Part shown: piece after piece, positions 26,580 through 35,364 of the stretch
Layout of the letters: each line of letters begins with the position of its first letter
How positions within the stretch are numbered: position 1 is the first letter of the stretch
Origin: an uncultured Rikenellaceae bacterium
Lineage (GTDB): Bacteria; Bacteroidota; Bacteroidia; Bacteroidales; Rikenellaceae
Length of the DNA stretch: 64,000 nucleotides
Reading direction: 5' to 3'
Assembly (NCBI GenBank): GCA_944325305.1
Contig: CALUZO010000001.1
Coordinates: forward strand, 1-64,000
Notes under the pieces: model-generated
What the model was told of the DNA's origin: nothing
Database searches by the model: none
Seen by the model: only the letters and a program-made list of their open reading frames with translations
Program-made: the position numbers and the translations under genes

Positions 26580-26780
26580 ATGGCAGAATTGATAAAACGT
26601 GTTGACCTCATGGCGACCTTTTCAAGAATGAAAATCGGCGATAAGGTTGAGTTTGCGCCGACCGATGCCACGGAAAACAGCATCCGCGTAAACGTAACGC
26701 GGTTCAATAAGCGCAATAAAGTCGAATTGAAAGTAAGCGCCCCGCTGGGCGCCAATGTAACCGTATATCGTCAATCTTAA
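26580..26780 (+). CDS. hypothetical early protein (66 aa)
   Basis: Small basic protein with mostly beta character (MKIGDKVEFAPTDATENSIR, then VNVTRFNKRNKVELKVSAPL). Unrecognised; resembles small DNA-binding-like early phage proteins in size and charge only. 15 bp after the previous gene. Confidence 0.55.
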   Translation: MAELIKRVDLMATFSRMKIGDKVEFAPTDATENSIRVNVTRFNKRNKVELKVSAPLGANVTVYRQS

Positions 26781-26791
26781 CACCTGTTATT

Positions 26792-27088
26792 ATGCCCGAC
26801 GGAATTGACAGATTGCAGCTACTGCAGATACAGGCCGCCGTACAAGCCGGCTACCGTAAGTGTGAAGAAAAGTACGGCAAGGCAAAGCCGTTCATGTCCC
26901 TTAACCAGTACTACAAGAAATACGGGTACGGGATAGGTCAAAATTGGATCGACGCCAAGATAGTAAACCCCATACGCCAGGGCAAGAACACCAGCAAATG
27001 GCAAATAAGGGTTGAGGAAGCCGAATTAGCCGCCATTACCTATAACCCGGAATTATTATGTAAAGAGGAATTAAAGCCATGCGAATAG
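26792..27088 (+). CDS. hypothetical early protein (98 aa)
   Basis: Helical, basic protein with SLNQYYKKYGYGIGQNWIDA in the middle, which looks like a helix-turn-helix-like arrangement but is not assigned. Its 3' end overlaps the radical SAM gene by 10 bp, suggesting translational coupling. Confidence 0.6.
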   Translation: MPDGIDRLQLLQIQAAVQAGYRKCEEKYGKAKPFMSLNQYYKKYGYGIGQNWIDAKIVNPIRQGKNTSKWQIRVEEAELAAITYNPELLCKEELKPCE

Positions 27089-27990
27089 GACTTATAGATG
27101 TGGACGGGCACAACTTCCCCAACCTCGCGCTTATGAAAATATCTGCCTACCACAAACGGCAAGGCGATTGTGTTGAATGGGCAGATATTGGCAAATACGC
27201 CCGAACCTATGTAAGCAAAATATTTACATTTTCGCCCGATTATTCTTTTGGGCTGGGAACTTATGGGGAAGTGACCAAAGGCGGCACAGGTTACGATATA
27301 ACGGCAAAGCTGCCCGCAGACATTGAAGCTATAAACGCCCCCGACTATTCTATATATCCAAAATATAATTTCTCGATACAATTTTATTCCCGGGGCTGTA
27401 TTCGGAATTGTCCTTTCTGTGTGTTTCGGCAAAAAGAAGGCATGATTCATCCGGTTGAACCGATGGACTTAAACCCCAACGGGAAGTATATAGAAGTGTT
27501 GGATAACAACTTTTTTGCAAACCCGGAATGGATGGGGGCCGTACAGCACCTTATTACACAACAGCAACCCATAAACTTACACGGGGTAGATGTCCGCATA
27601 ATGAACGAAGAACAAGCGTATTGGCTCAATAAGCTGCGGATATGCGGAAGTATTCATATAGCATGGGATAATCCGGCGGAAGATATTTTACCGCACATCG
27701 TCGATATGATAAAATACATTAAACCCTATAAAATAACGTGCTATGTCTTAATAGGGTTTAATTCAACGATAGAACAGGACTATGAACGTGTTATAAAGTT
27801 GAAAGAATTAGGGGTAATGCCATTCGTGCAACCATATAGGGATTTTCAAAATACGCGCATCCCGAATCAATACGAAAAGGACTTTGCAAGTTGGGCGAAC
27901 AAGCGGGAAAGATTAAAAGCATTTGATTTTAAGGACTTCCGCCCCCGCAAAGGTTTTAAATGTTCCGAATACTTTAAAGTAGGGCTATGA
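27079..27990 (+). CDS. radical SAM protein
   Basis: 303 aa. The N-terminal 95 residues (RIGLIDVDGHNFPNLALMKI) resemble the B12-binding-like domain found in front of many radical SAM domains. The iron-sulfur motif CxxxCxxC is present in SRGCIRNCPFC (about residues 106-113). A partial barrel follows (IHIAWDNPAEDILPHIVDMI) and the C-terminus has one more Cys in KGFKCSEYF. It should bind a 4Fe-4S cluster and cleave S-adenosylmethionine to a radical. The substrate is unknown; proteins of this type recur in gut phages. It precedes a replication protein and two DNA methyltransferases, so a role in DNA or RNA modification is possible but only inference. Confidence 0.88.
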   Translation: MRIGLIDVDGHNFPNLALMKISAYHKRQGDCVEWADIGKYARTYVSKIFTFSPDYSFGLGTYGEVTKGGTGYDITAKLPADIEAINAPDYSIYPKYNFSIQFYSRGCIRNCPFCVFRQKEGMIHPVEPMDLNPNGKYIEVLDNNFFANPEWMGAVQHLITQQQPINLHGVDVRIMNEEQAYWLNKLRICGSIHIAWDNPAEDILPHIVDMIKYIKPYKITCYVLIGFNSTIEQDYERVIKLKELGVMPFVQPYRDFQNTRIPNQYEKDFASWANKRERLKAFDFKDFRPRKGFKCSEYFKVGL

Positions 27991-28205
27991 AGAAGATACC
28001 GAACCATTTATGCGATGAAATTAAGGCGCTTTTGTCGGCCTTCCTGGAAGCGCAGCATCAAAGCGCCCGGTTTATTGATGCCCAGCGCCACGCCGTGGTA
28101 GCCCTTAAAAAACTGGATAAGTTAAAGGACGCGCCTACTCCATTGCAAAAATGGTTTAGAGCAGTTCGCAATTTGTTTAATAAACAGCCTGGCGTCGGCA
28201 AATAG
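27987..28205 (+). CDS. hypothetical early protein (72 aa)
   Basis: Small helical basic protein (CDEIKALLSAFLEAQHQSAR and onward), start overlapping the radical SAM stop by 4 bp. Not recognised. Confidence 0.55.
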   Translation: MKKIPNHLCDEIKALLSAFLEAQHQSARFIDAQRHAVVALKKLDKLKDAPTPLQKWFRAVRNLFNKQPGVGK

Positions 28206-28215
28206 GCGCGAATGT

Positions 28216-29322
28216 ATGGAAGGTTGGATAAGCATACATAGAAGGATTACACAGCACCCGGATTATTTCGCCGAGCCATTTACCCGTATGGGGGCTTGGA
28301 TCGACTTAATAATCATGGCTAATTATAGGGTGACTACCCTACGGGTGCGTGGTGTAATGGTGACGGTAAAGCGCGGCGAGGTTGCCGCAGCCCAAATGAC
28401 GCTGGCAGACCGTTGGAAATGGTCGCGTGGTAAGGTTGGCCGGTTCCTCGACGAACTCGAAAAAGGCGGGCAGATTACCCGCAAAAAAAGCAATGTGATT
28501 GACCTTATCGTAGTAGTGAATTACGAGCAATACCAAGACAATTTGAAGCCCGAAAACAGGGCTGTGGAAGTTGACCCCGGACAGGTAGGAAATGAGGGGG
28601 GACAGTACAACAGGGCTTTGGCCTCACAATCAAGCACTTTGCCCAAAAACGCCGTTTTAGACGAGACAACAGAATTAAGCGGTAGCGGTACAGCAGACAG
28701 CACAACAGAATTTCAGAAAAACGGACAGCAAACAGAACAACAAAAAAACGGTGTAATTATCGGAAATTCAGATGTTTCGCAAAGTATTACAGCGAATAGC
28801 GATACAGCAAACGACACAACAGATTTGCGCCCCGACAGTACAACAAACGGGGCCGCAGATAGTGCAACAGGCAAAGCAGCAGAAAAACACCAAACGGACA
28901 CATCCAATAAATATAATAAGGATAATAAGAGTAATAAGGATACATACACACACAATAATTCTTTTCAAGTAAGTGACTTTTCCGCGCGTGTACGTGCGTG
29001 CGCGTGCGAGTTGCTCGACTGGGTGGCGATTCGCTTCCCCGACATTGCCGGGATGCCGGAACCGTTGAACGAAACGCAAGCGGTTTGGTTAGTTCAGAAA
29101 TACGAGGTTGAGGACATACGCCGCCTTATTGCTCAAATGCACAACAACAACGTAGCGGGCAAGGGTAAGTTGAACACCTATTCAACACTCACGGCTTACA
29201 TAGGGAAAGATGATGTTTTGAAAGAAAAGCGACGCAATGGCAATAATGCCGAGTGGAACCGACTGAACGCAGAAGCAATAAATCGCGGGTATCTAAAGCC
29301 CCGCCCGGTAATGACAAAATAA
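28216..29322 (+). CDS. phage replication-type winged-helix protein
   Basis: 368 aa. The N-terminal 115 residues (GWISIHRRITQHPDYFAEPF, then LADRWKWSRGKVGRFLDELE) match the winged-helix domain of phage replication initiators and replisome organisers. A long Thr/Asn/Gln-rich linker follows (about 150-255), with repeated short runs of TTE, TTD and NK. The C-terminal part (about 265-368) is a small helical domain with EDIRRLIAQMHNNN, like DnaD-type or primosomal loaders. It probably recruits the host helicase to the phage origin. No separate helicase or primase is visible, so host enzymes are likely used. Confidence 0.72.
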   Translation: MEGWISIHRRITQHPDYFAEPFTRMGAWIDLIIMANYRVTTLRVRGVMVTVKRGEVAAAQMTLADRWKWSRGKVGRFLDELEKGGQITRKKSNVIDLIVVVNYEQYQDNLKPENRAVEVDPGQVGNEGGQYNRALASQSSTLPKNAVLDETTELSGSGTADSTTEFQKNGQQTEQQKNGVIIGNSDVSQSITANSDTANDTTDLRPDSTTNGAADSATGKAAEKHQTDTSNKYNKDNKSNKDTYTHNNSFQVSDFSARVRACACELLDWVAIRFPDIAGMPEPLNETQAVWLVQKYEVEDIRRLIAQMHNNNVAGKGKLNTYSTLTAYIGKDDVLKEKRRNGNNAEWNRLNAEAINRGYLKPRPVMTK

Positions 29323-29328
29323 GATACC

Positions 29329-30165
29329 ATGAGTGGCGATAACAGCAAAAAGATAGCATTTAACTACTTCGGGGCAAAATTCTCGTGGTTGGAAAACCTG
29401 TATGAAAATTTCCCGGTCGGCTTCACGCACCTTGTTGAGCTATTCGGCGGCAGCATGGCCGTTTCAATCAACTACACCGGCAATGTTATCAAAACAGTAA
29501 ACGAGATTAATGCCGACATTACCAACTTCTTTGAGGTGCTGCGGGATCACGAAGCCGAACTAACCAGGTTATTACTTCTGACACCATGCTCGGAGTTGGA
29601 ATACAACAACGCCTGGATCTGTTCGCCCGACAAAATCGAACAAGCCCGCCGCTTCTATGTCCGGGTACGGCAGTCGTTTTTCGGATTGGGCGCCCAGCGC
29701 AAAAACAAGGGATGGCACTTAGCGAAGCAAAATATTAATTCTCGTGGTGGGGAAACCGTATCACGATGGAATAATGCAATCGAGAAGCTACACGAAGTTG
29801 CCGAAGTAATCCGAAGTAATTTTCAGATCATAAACGGCAGTTATGAGGCGTGCATCGACAGGCTCGACTGCAGTTCTGTATTTTTTTACGCCGATCCGCC
29901 ATACCCGGCAGAATGTCGCTCCAGCAAGAACGATTACAAATTTGAATTTTCCGATGAGGATCACCGCCAACTTGCGGCAAAACTTCATGCCATTAAAGGC
30001 CATGCGATGGTAAGCGGATATGACTGCGCTTTAATGAATGATTTATACGGGGACTGGCGCAAAACGACTTTCCCATCCAAGCAGAACAGCATACGTAGCG
30101 GCAAAATAGTGCAGGAAGTTATTTGGACGAACTATGCTCCAGGAAGGCAGCAAAGATTGTTTTAG
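29329..30165 (+). CDS. DNA adenine methyltransferase (D12 class)
   Basis: 278 aa, full length for the D12/Dam class. Motif I appears as VELFGGSMAVSIN (about 36-48), and the catalytic motif IV as FFYADPPYP (DPPY at 189-192). FNYFGAKFSWLENL near the N-terminus is the usual start of the class. It transfers a methyl group to N6 of adenine; the recognition sequence cannot be read. No restriction enzyme gene is adjacent, so it looks like an orphan enzyme, plausibly protecting phage DNA. The cytosine methyltransferase follows one base after its stop. Confidence 0.93.
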   Translation: MSGDNSKKIAFNYFGAKFSWLENLYENFPVGFTHLVELFGGSMAVSINYTGNVIKTVNEINADITNFFEVLRDHEAELTRLLLLTPCSELEYNNAWICSPDKIEQARRFYVRVRQSFFGLGAQRKNKGWHLAKQNINSRGGETVSRWNNAIEKLHEVAEVIRSNFQIINGSYEACIDRLDCSSVFFYADPPYPAECRSSKNDYKFEFSDEDHRQLAAKLHAIKGHAMVSGYDCALMNDLYGDWRKTTFPSKQNSIRSGKIVQEVIWTNYAPGRQQRLF

Positions 30166-30166
30166 C

Positions 30167-32227
30167 ATGATTGAATTGTTGTACATAGACCTCTTTTGTG
30201 GTGCTGGCGGAACCAGTACCGGTGTTGAAACTGCCCGTATAGATGGCGATCAGTTTGCAAAAGTAATTGCGTGTGTCAACCACGATGCCAACGCCATAGC
30301 ATCACATGCTGCAAACCATCCCGATGCACTACATTTCACAGAGGATATACGCACGCTGGATCTCACAGGGCTTAAATCTCATGTTGAGGCTATGCGTAAA
30401 CTTTACCCTGGCGCCCGCGTGGTACTGTGGGCTTCGTTGGAATGTACCAACTTTTCCATTGCCAAAGGCGGGCAGAGCCGGGACGCCGACAGCCGGACCC
30501 TTGCGGAACACCTATTCCGCTACATTGAGGAATTGAACCCCGATTACATACAGATCGAAAATGTTAAGGAATTTATGTCATGGGGGCCGTTGATGATTAA
30601 AGAGATCACGGACAAAAAGACGGGTGCGACATATTGGCCTCTTGACATTAAAACAACAGGGACAGGAAAGAAGAAAAGAGTAGAAAGCATCAACCCTGTA
30701 TATATCCCGGTACCGCAGTGGAAAGGCATATTTTACAATCACTGGATAGCGCAGGTTAAAAGCTACGGGTATCAGTTTAAACACAAAATACTGGATGCAG
30801 CGGATTATGGGGCTTTCACTTCCCGCAAACGCTTCTTCGGACTTTTCGCCGCCGGCGATCTTCCGATTGCCTTTCCGGAACCGACCCACACCAAGAATCC
30901 GGAAAACACTCTTTTCGGTCCCGCAAAAGAAAAACACAAAGCCGTGCGCGAGGTGCTGGATCTTAACGACGAAGGACAATCCATTTTCGACCGCAAGAAA
31001 ATGCACGCCAAAGCTACCCATGAACGGGTGTACGAAGGCTGCATAAAATTCGTGGCTGGCGGAAAAGATGCGTTTATGATTAAATACAACTCCATGAATG
31101 GGAAAACGGGAAAACATATTCCACCCGACATAGACGCACCGTGTCCGGTAGTTGCAGCACAGGCCCGGTTAGGGATTGCAAAGGTTAATTTCATACAGCA
31201 GCGCAATGGTGGGGACCCTGCCAGTAAAGTAATATCCGTTGAGGGTCCCGCCCGGACGATTACCGCCACCGGCGGCAACCAGGATATTGTAAGCGCGAAA
31301 TTTATGGCCAAGCATTACGGTGGCCACCCGGAAAGCAAAAGCATCAGCATTGACGGGCCGGCGCACACCGTGACGGCAATAGACCACCACGCAATAGTAT
31401 CCGCTGACTTCTTATCCGCATATTACGGCAACGGTTTTAATGCAACCGTTGAGGGTCCAGCACCGTCTGTTACTACGCACGACCGCTTCCAGTTAGTAAA
31501 GCCGATGTTTGTTGCAAACTACTATGGGGCGGGCGGCCAGCTTTCAGATGTAAACAAACCGTGCCCTGCACTTATGACCGTACCTAAGCAACGGTTAGTA
31601 ACGTGCCGGCGGTTCGTAGATCAGCAATTTGGGCAGTCAAAGCCAGCCAGTATAGAAGCACCGTGCGGCTCGATCACTACAAAAGATAAATACAGCCTTG
31701 TAACGTGTAATCCGTGGATGTTAAGCACCCATTTTGACAACGTGGGTAGTTCGATTGATAAGCCAGCACCGACGATCACTGCCAACCGTAAGCAACACTA
31801 CCTTATGAACCCGCAATATGCGTCGAAGGGCGGCAGTATAGATAAACCGTGCTTCACGCTAATTGCCCGCATGGATAAGGCGCCGCCTTATTTGATAACC
31901 ACAGATACAGGCGGCAACAAATTACCGTCGTTCATAAAAGCCGTAGACGGCGGCCTCGTGTACGAAATATACGACACCGACACGGAGATCATAAAGAAGA
32001 TTAAGGAATTTATGGCCCTGTACGGGATTGTCGATATAAAGATGCGGATGTTGAAAATACCGGAATTGAAACGCATACAGGGTTTTCCTTCCGACTACAA
32101 GCTAATAGGCACGAAGGAAGAACAAAAAAAGTATATCGGCAATGCTGTTGAAGTTAAAACAGCGCGGGCATTGAGTTGTGCCACTGGCCTTGCGCTTCGA
32201 CAGTATGACAAACGAAAAGCAGCATAA
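30167..32227 (+). CDS. DNA cytosine-5 methyltransferase with internal repeats
   Basis: 686 aa from the ATG at 30167; an earlier in-frame ATG at 30134 lies inside the adenine methyltransferase gene. Motif I is LYIDLFCGAGGTSTG, the catalytic loop is ASLECTNFSIAKGG (Cys 93, with SLEC where most enzymes have PPC), then ENVKEF (Glu 131), SRKRFFGLF and the terminal GNAVEVKTARAL. Between about residues 330 and 600 is a series of repeats of the form S(I/V)-D/E-x-P-(A/C)-x-T-(I/V)-T, about seven in number and 30-40 residues apart, in the place of the target recognition region. Many phage enzymes of this kind carry SPEC-type loops. The function as C5-methyltransferase is well supported; the meaning of the repeats is unknown. 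Confidence 0.9.
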   Translation: MIELLYIDLFCGAGGTSTGVETARIDGDQFAKVIACVNHDANAIASHAANHPDALHFTEDIRTLDLTGLKSHVEAMRKLYPGARVVLWASLECTNFSIAKGGQSRDADSRTLAEHLFRYIEELNPDYIQIENVKEFMSWGPLMIKEITDKKTGATYWPLDIKTTGTGKKKRVESINPVYIPVPQWKGIFYNHWIAQVKSYGYQFKHKILDAADYGAFTSRKRFFGLFAAGDLPIAFPEPTHTKNPENTLFGPAKEKHKAVREVLDLNDEGQSIFDRKKMHAKATHERVYEGCIKFVAGGKDAFMIKYNSMNGKTGKHIPPDIDAPCPVVAAQARLGIAKVNFIQQRNGGDPASKVISVEGPARTITATGGNQDIVSAKFMAKHYGGHPESKSISIDGPAHTVTAIDHHAIVSADFLSAYYGNGFNATVEGPAPSVTTHDRFQLVKPMFVANYYGAGGQLSDVNKPCPALMTVPKQRLVTCRRFVDQQFGQSKPASIEAPCGSITTKDKYSLVTCNPWMLSTHFDNVGSSIDKPAPTITANRKQHYLMNPQYASKGGSIDKPCFTLIARMDKAPPYLITTDTGGNKLPSFIKAVDGGLVYEIYDTDTEIIKKIKEFMALYGIVDIKMRMLKIPELKRIQGFPSDYKLIGTKEEQKKYIGNAVEVKTARALSCATGLALRQYDKRKAA

Positions 32228-32240
32228 GATAAATACAACT

Positions 32241-32549
32241 ATGACGAGAAAATTTAAACCACGCCGGAATATTGAACGGGCAACGATGTTTAAGGTGCAA
32301 TATGCTATCGTATCGGGTGGCCCTATTGAAAAATCGGAACGGGAATTTGGCAGCCTTAAAAGCATGCGCCAATGGATGGACCGTAACGGGGAAGCACTCG
32401 GTATAGTGATATTGAAAACACTGGCTTTAATCATGGATAAATGGGAGCCATTCACAACCATAGGAAAGAAAACCGTCACATTATCCGATTTACGGGCAAT
32501 CGTTGAGGATTTAAGCGAAGATTACAACCCTTCAAATACGGAGAATTGA
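32241..32549 (+). CDS. hypothetical early protein (102 aa)
   Basis: Start at 32241, since the longer frame from 32178 overlaps the methyltransferase gene by 50 bp. Basic N-terminus (RKFKPRRNIERATMFKVQYA), acidic C-terminus. Unrecognised. Confidence 0.55.
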   Translation: MTRKFKPRRNIERATMFKVQYAIVSGGPIEKSEREFGSLKSMRQWMDRNGEALGIVILKTLALIMDKWEPFTTIGKKTVTLSDLRAIVEDLSEDYNPSNTEN

Positions 32550-32571
32550 ATATTTAAAACATTCATCGTCC

Positions 32572-32970
32572 ATGTGGAAGTTAACCGATACAAGTGCCAT
32601 GCCTTACGGCAAATACAAGGGCCGCCGGATGCAGGATGTGCCAGCGGATTATTTACTATGGCTGTATGATAATGAAAAATGTTCGGCAAGCGTGGCCCGG
32701 TATATTGAAGATAATCGGCTCGATATTGAGCAGCGCCAAACTATGGAAGCTGACGTAAAGCAAGAACAAGCCGCTGGTCGTATGCCATTCGGCAGTTATA
32801 AGGGCATGGAACTGACTGCAATTCCCGCTGAATACATGATGGCCATGTATGAAAGCGGCAAGTGCCCTAAGAACGTGCGGGTATATATCGAAAAGCATAT
32901 AGACGCCTTACAACAGCAAGCCGAAAAAGACAGAACAAACCGCGAATTATTAAGGTCAATGTTTAAATAG
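32572..32970 (+). CDS. tandem DUF3820 protein
   Basis: 132 aa made of two DUF3820-like units: MPYGKYKGRRMQDVPADYLL (first) and MPFGSYKGMELTAIPAEYMM (second), each followed by a YIE-containing helix, so the gene arose by internal duplication. DUF3820 is a small domain common in phages and found also as C-terminal part of some exonuclease-like proteins; its role is unknown. Confidence 0.8.
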   Translation: MWKLTDTSAMPYGKYKGRRMQDVPADYLLWLYDNEKCSASVARYIEDNRLDIEQRQTMEADVKQEQAAGRMPFGSYKGMELTAIPAEYMMAMYESGKCPKNVRVYIEKHIDALQQQAEKDRTNRELLRSMFK

Positions 32971-32978
32971 TTGATGTA

Positions 32979-33548
32979 ATGGGAGTAAGAGGACAACGAA
33001 ATAATAGATCGCACTCGCTTTACTCGGAACCGCCTTTACCTGTTGAGGCTAACGAGCATAAACCGAAGCGAAAGGTTGACAACACGCAACACCGAGAATT
33101 ATGCTTGCTCGCCGGCAAGTGGTTGCGGCAGCCCGGAAGGATAACACCCCCATCGTGTCCTTTCGCTGCGGTCGAACTGGTAACGATTGAGAGCGAAACC
33201 CCGGACGTATTCGGATGGAACTATTGGGCTACGGTTCTTATCGAGGTGAAAGTATCGCGGTCGGACTTTTTTGCCGACCGTAAAAAACCATTCCGCATAG
33301 TGCCGCAGAACGGTGTAGGCGATTATCGGTTTTACTGTTGCCCTAACGGAATGATAAAGCCCGATGAGGTGCCACCCGGTTGGGGATTGCTCTATGAATT
33401 TCACGGGAAGATAGCCGTAATGAAAAAAGCCGAACAAGTAGAGCAAAAGAACGTAGGCGCCGAAATGCGGATGCTGGCATCCATTATTCGCCGCGAAGGG
33501 ATTAAACCACAATTATTTGATTACAAACATAAAAAGTCAGAATTATGA
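32979..33548 (+). CDS. PD-(D/E)XK-like protein (MmcB-type)
   Basis: 189 aa. The core has SETPDVFGWNYWATVLIEVK followed by SRSDFFADRKKPFR: the order Asp, then Glu-x-Lys on the next strand is that of PD-(D/E)XK nucleases, and KxSRSDFxxDxKxxxY-like text is seen in the MmcB DNA-repair-like family. The GVGDYRFYCCPNGMI stretch also fits. It probably acts on DNA, as nuclease or repair factor. It overlaps the next gene by 4 bp. Confidence 0.65.
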   Translation: MGVRGQRNNRSHSLYSEPPLPVEANEHKPKRKVDNTQHRELCLLAGKWLRQPGRITPPSCPFAAVELVTIESETPDVFGWNYWATVLIEVKVSRSDFFADRKKPFRIVPQNGVGDYRFYCCPNGMIKPDEVPPGWGLLYEFHGKIAVMKKAEQVEQKNVGAEMRMLASIIRREGIKPQLFDYKHKKSEL

Positions 33549-34063
33549 AGATAGGAACTAAAAGCCTGTTATATGGGGCACATTGCTTTTTTATCCATCC
33601 AATGTTTGTATTCATGGCATGGTGGCGCCTGTACGGATTCCCCTACGATCCCCGCCTTTGGGTGGCATTTGTAGTTCACGATTGGGGGTATTGGGGGAAA
33701 CCTAACATGGACGGTCCCGAAGGTGAATCGCACGTTGAACTGGGCGCAAAAATAATGGGCAAGTTATTCGGGCCAACGTGGGCAGACTTCACACGTTATC
33801 ATTCACGGTTTTATGCACGTAAAGATGGCGCGAAACCTTCCAAGTTATGTTATGCCGATAAACTGGCTACATGGTATGAATGGCCGTTGTTTTATTTGTT
33901 GAGGGCAACTCTCACTGGCGAAATAAAAGAATATCGAGCGTGTACCGAGGGTAAATACCGTAAAGAAACAATACTTGATGCTGTACCCGCTACTTCCCGC
34001 GAATGGTTTAGGTCAGTCCAGGTGTTTTGTTGCAAATACGCAGTTGACAACTATAAAAAATAG
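33545..34063 (+). CDS. HD-domain-like protein
   Basis: 172 aa with FVVHDWGYWGKP, an HD-type metal motif, then ESHVELGAKIMGKLF and FTRYHSRFYA with further His, and a later Asp in CYADKLATWY. This order (HD, H, H, D) fits HD-superfamily phosphohydrolases. A hydrophobic N-terminal stretch (YGAHCFFIHPMFVFMAWW) is unusual. A nucleotide-related function is possible but unproven. Confidence 0.6.
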   Translation: MKIGTKSLLYGAHCFFIHPMFVFMAWWRLYGFPYDPRLWVAFVVHDWGYWGKPNMDGPEGESHVELGAKIMGKLFGPTWADFTRYHSRFYARKDGAKPSKLCYADKLATWYEWPLFYLLRATLTGEIKEYRACTEGKYRKETILDAVPATSREWFRSVQVFCCKYAVDNYKK

Positions 34064-34067
34064 CGCT

Positions 34068-34517
34068 ATGACAAACTACATGCAACCGGTTCTAATTGAA
34101 CTGAACACCCGCGAAGTACGGGATGGGTTACGCGCATTGGGTTACGAAGTGGTATATACGGATGAATGCCCCGAAAATTACGGATGGGCAACCGGCGCCG
34201 GCCATGCTGTCATTTTGCGACCGGAGCAATTCGACTATTGGACCACAAGCGTGCCAACCGCAAAGCGCATAAATTGCGGTAAAAACATCGACCTTTTCCT
34301 TGCGCTCGCTGCGTTGAGAAATGATTATGATAATGAACAGTATTTTATTGCCGAAAAGAATGTGCTTTACATGGAAGGCAAGAAGGGCATTAAAGTCATA
34401 GCTAATAAAGGAGAATTTAAAAAATGCGATGAAATCCCCTTAATATGCGCTTCTGCATTTAAGAAAGCAACTGTTGGCGAGATTGTAGAACATTTTTGTA
34501 GAACAACATCAAATTGA
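34068..34517 (+). CDS. hypothetical prophage protein (149 aa)
   Basis: Start at the ATG at 34068, right after the HD-like gene; an upstream in-frame ATG at 33975 overlaps that gene. The sequence begins with TNYMQPVLIELNTREVRDGL and contains GYEVVYTDECPENYGWATGA. No family is recognised; alpha/beta by appearance. Confidence 0.6.
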   Translation: MTNYMQPVLIELNTREVRDGLRALGYEVVYTDECPENYGWATGAGHAVILRPEQFDYWTTSVPTAKRINCGKNIDLFLALAALRNDYDNEQYFIAEKNVLYMEGKKGIKVIANKGEFKKCDEIPLICASAFKKATVGEIVEHFCRTTSN

Positions 34518-34523
34518 CTTATT

Positions 34524-34745
34524 ATGCTTCTATCTATCGAAAAAGCTGCGCAACACTATAAAATTGCATCATTGCGTATTGACGGGCTTATCCGGCAGGG
34601 CGCCATTGTGAAGTGTGTGCAGATCAAGCCCGGATATACAATGCCTGAAATAATGGTTGACACAACCGAGATAGACCGGTATCTTTTTGAGAACCCCGGA
34701 ATACTCGAAACATGGCAACAGAGCCTTATTACATCCCAATATTAA
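34524..34745 (+). CDS. small excisionase-like HTH protein (73 aa)
   Basis: LSIEKAAQHYKIASLRIDGL followed by IRQGAIVKC resembles the winged-helix start of MerR/excisionase-type proteins, and VDTTEIDRYLFEN the following helix. It could be the excisionase, although it is far from the integrase gene, or another small regulator. Confidence 0.5.
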   Translation: MLLSIEKAAQHYKIASLRIDGLIRQGAIVKCVQIKPGYTMPEIMVDTTEIDRYLFENPGILETWQQSLITSQY

Positions 34746-34766
34746 CCACACATAACATTATCGACT

Positions 34767-35123
34767 ATGGGAGAAAATAATACCGACCATTTGGCACGCA
34801 ACATAGTAAAACGAGCCAATGCCCTTAATATCTCAATTGCAAGGTTATGCCGTGACGCCGGTGTGCCGCGCAAGTGGTTCGAGCGCTTCAAAAGACGCAC
34901 CCCCTCGTCTGTCGAATCTTACATTAAGATCGAAAGCCAGTTATTGAAGTTGGAGAAAGAACAGGCGATACAGGCACGCGTGGCTTTTATTTGCCCAAGA
35001 ACCTTAGAACGGCGAACTGGAGTAATCAAGCAACATAATGGCATCCAATATATATTTTGCCCCGAAACCAGTGACAGTTACCCGGTGTCTGCAGTTATCG
35101 ACCTGCAATACATAACACAGTAA
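34767..35123 (+). CDS. HTH-type regulator (118 aa)
   Basis: The N-terminal half contains NISIARLCRDAGVPRKWFER, a helix-turn-helix-like sequence, then SSVESYIKIESQLLKLEKEQ, a helix suited to dimerisation. The C-terminal half is beta-rich and unassigned. Placed just before the late genes, it might control late transcription; this is inference. Confidence 0.55.
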   Translation: MGENNTDHLARNIVKRANALNISIARLCRDAGVPRKWFERFKRRTPSSVESYIKIESQLLKLEKEQAIQARVAFICPRTLERRTGVIKQHNGIQYIFCPETSDSYPVSAVIDLQYITQ

Positions 35124-35134
35124 AAGCAATTATT

Positions 35135-35362
35135 ATGGAACTGAACGACCACGTAAAGGTTATTTTAACCCAGCGGGGCGCGGATATACTCAATACCATT
35201 AACGCCAACTATAAAAAGCAGTTGCCCACGTATACATGGATGACCGACTATAAAGCGGGGGACACTTATAGAACCGAACTATGGAACTTATTTACCATTT
35301 TCGGCCCGTTTGCATATTACGGGGCCAATAATTCATTTACCAACCTCGAATACGATAGATAA
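35135..35362 (+). CDS. hypothetical prophage protein (75 aa)
   Basis: Small protein rich in Tyr, Asn and Thr (NANYKKQLPTYTWMTDYKAG in the middle). Not recognised. It lies 11 bp after the HTH gene and 2 bp before the next. Confidence 0.5.
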   Translation: MELNDHVKVILTQRGADILNTINANYKKQLPTYTWMTDYKAGDTYRTELWNLFTIFGPFAYYGANNSFTNLEYDR

Positions 35363-35364
35363 CC

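Noticed and set aside
29329-33548. Restriction-modification system formed by the methyltransferases and the PD-(D/E)XK-like protein
   Set aside because: The nuclease-like protein resembles MmcB-type repair proteins, is separated by two genes, and both methyltransferases look like orphan phage enzymes.
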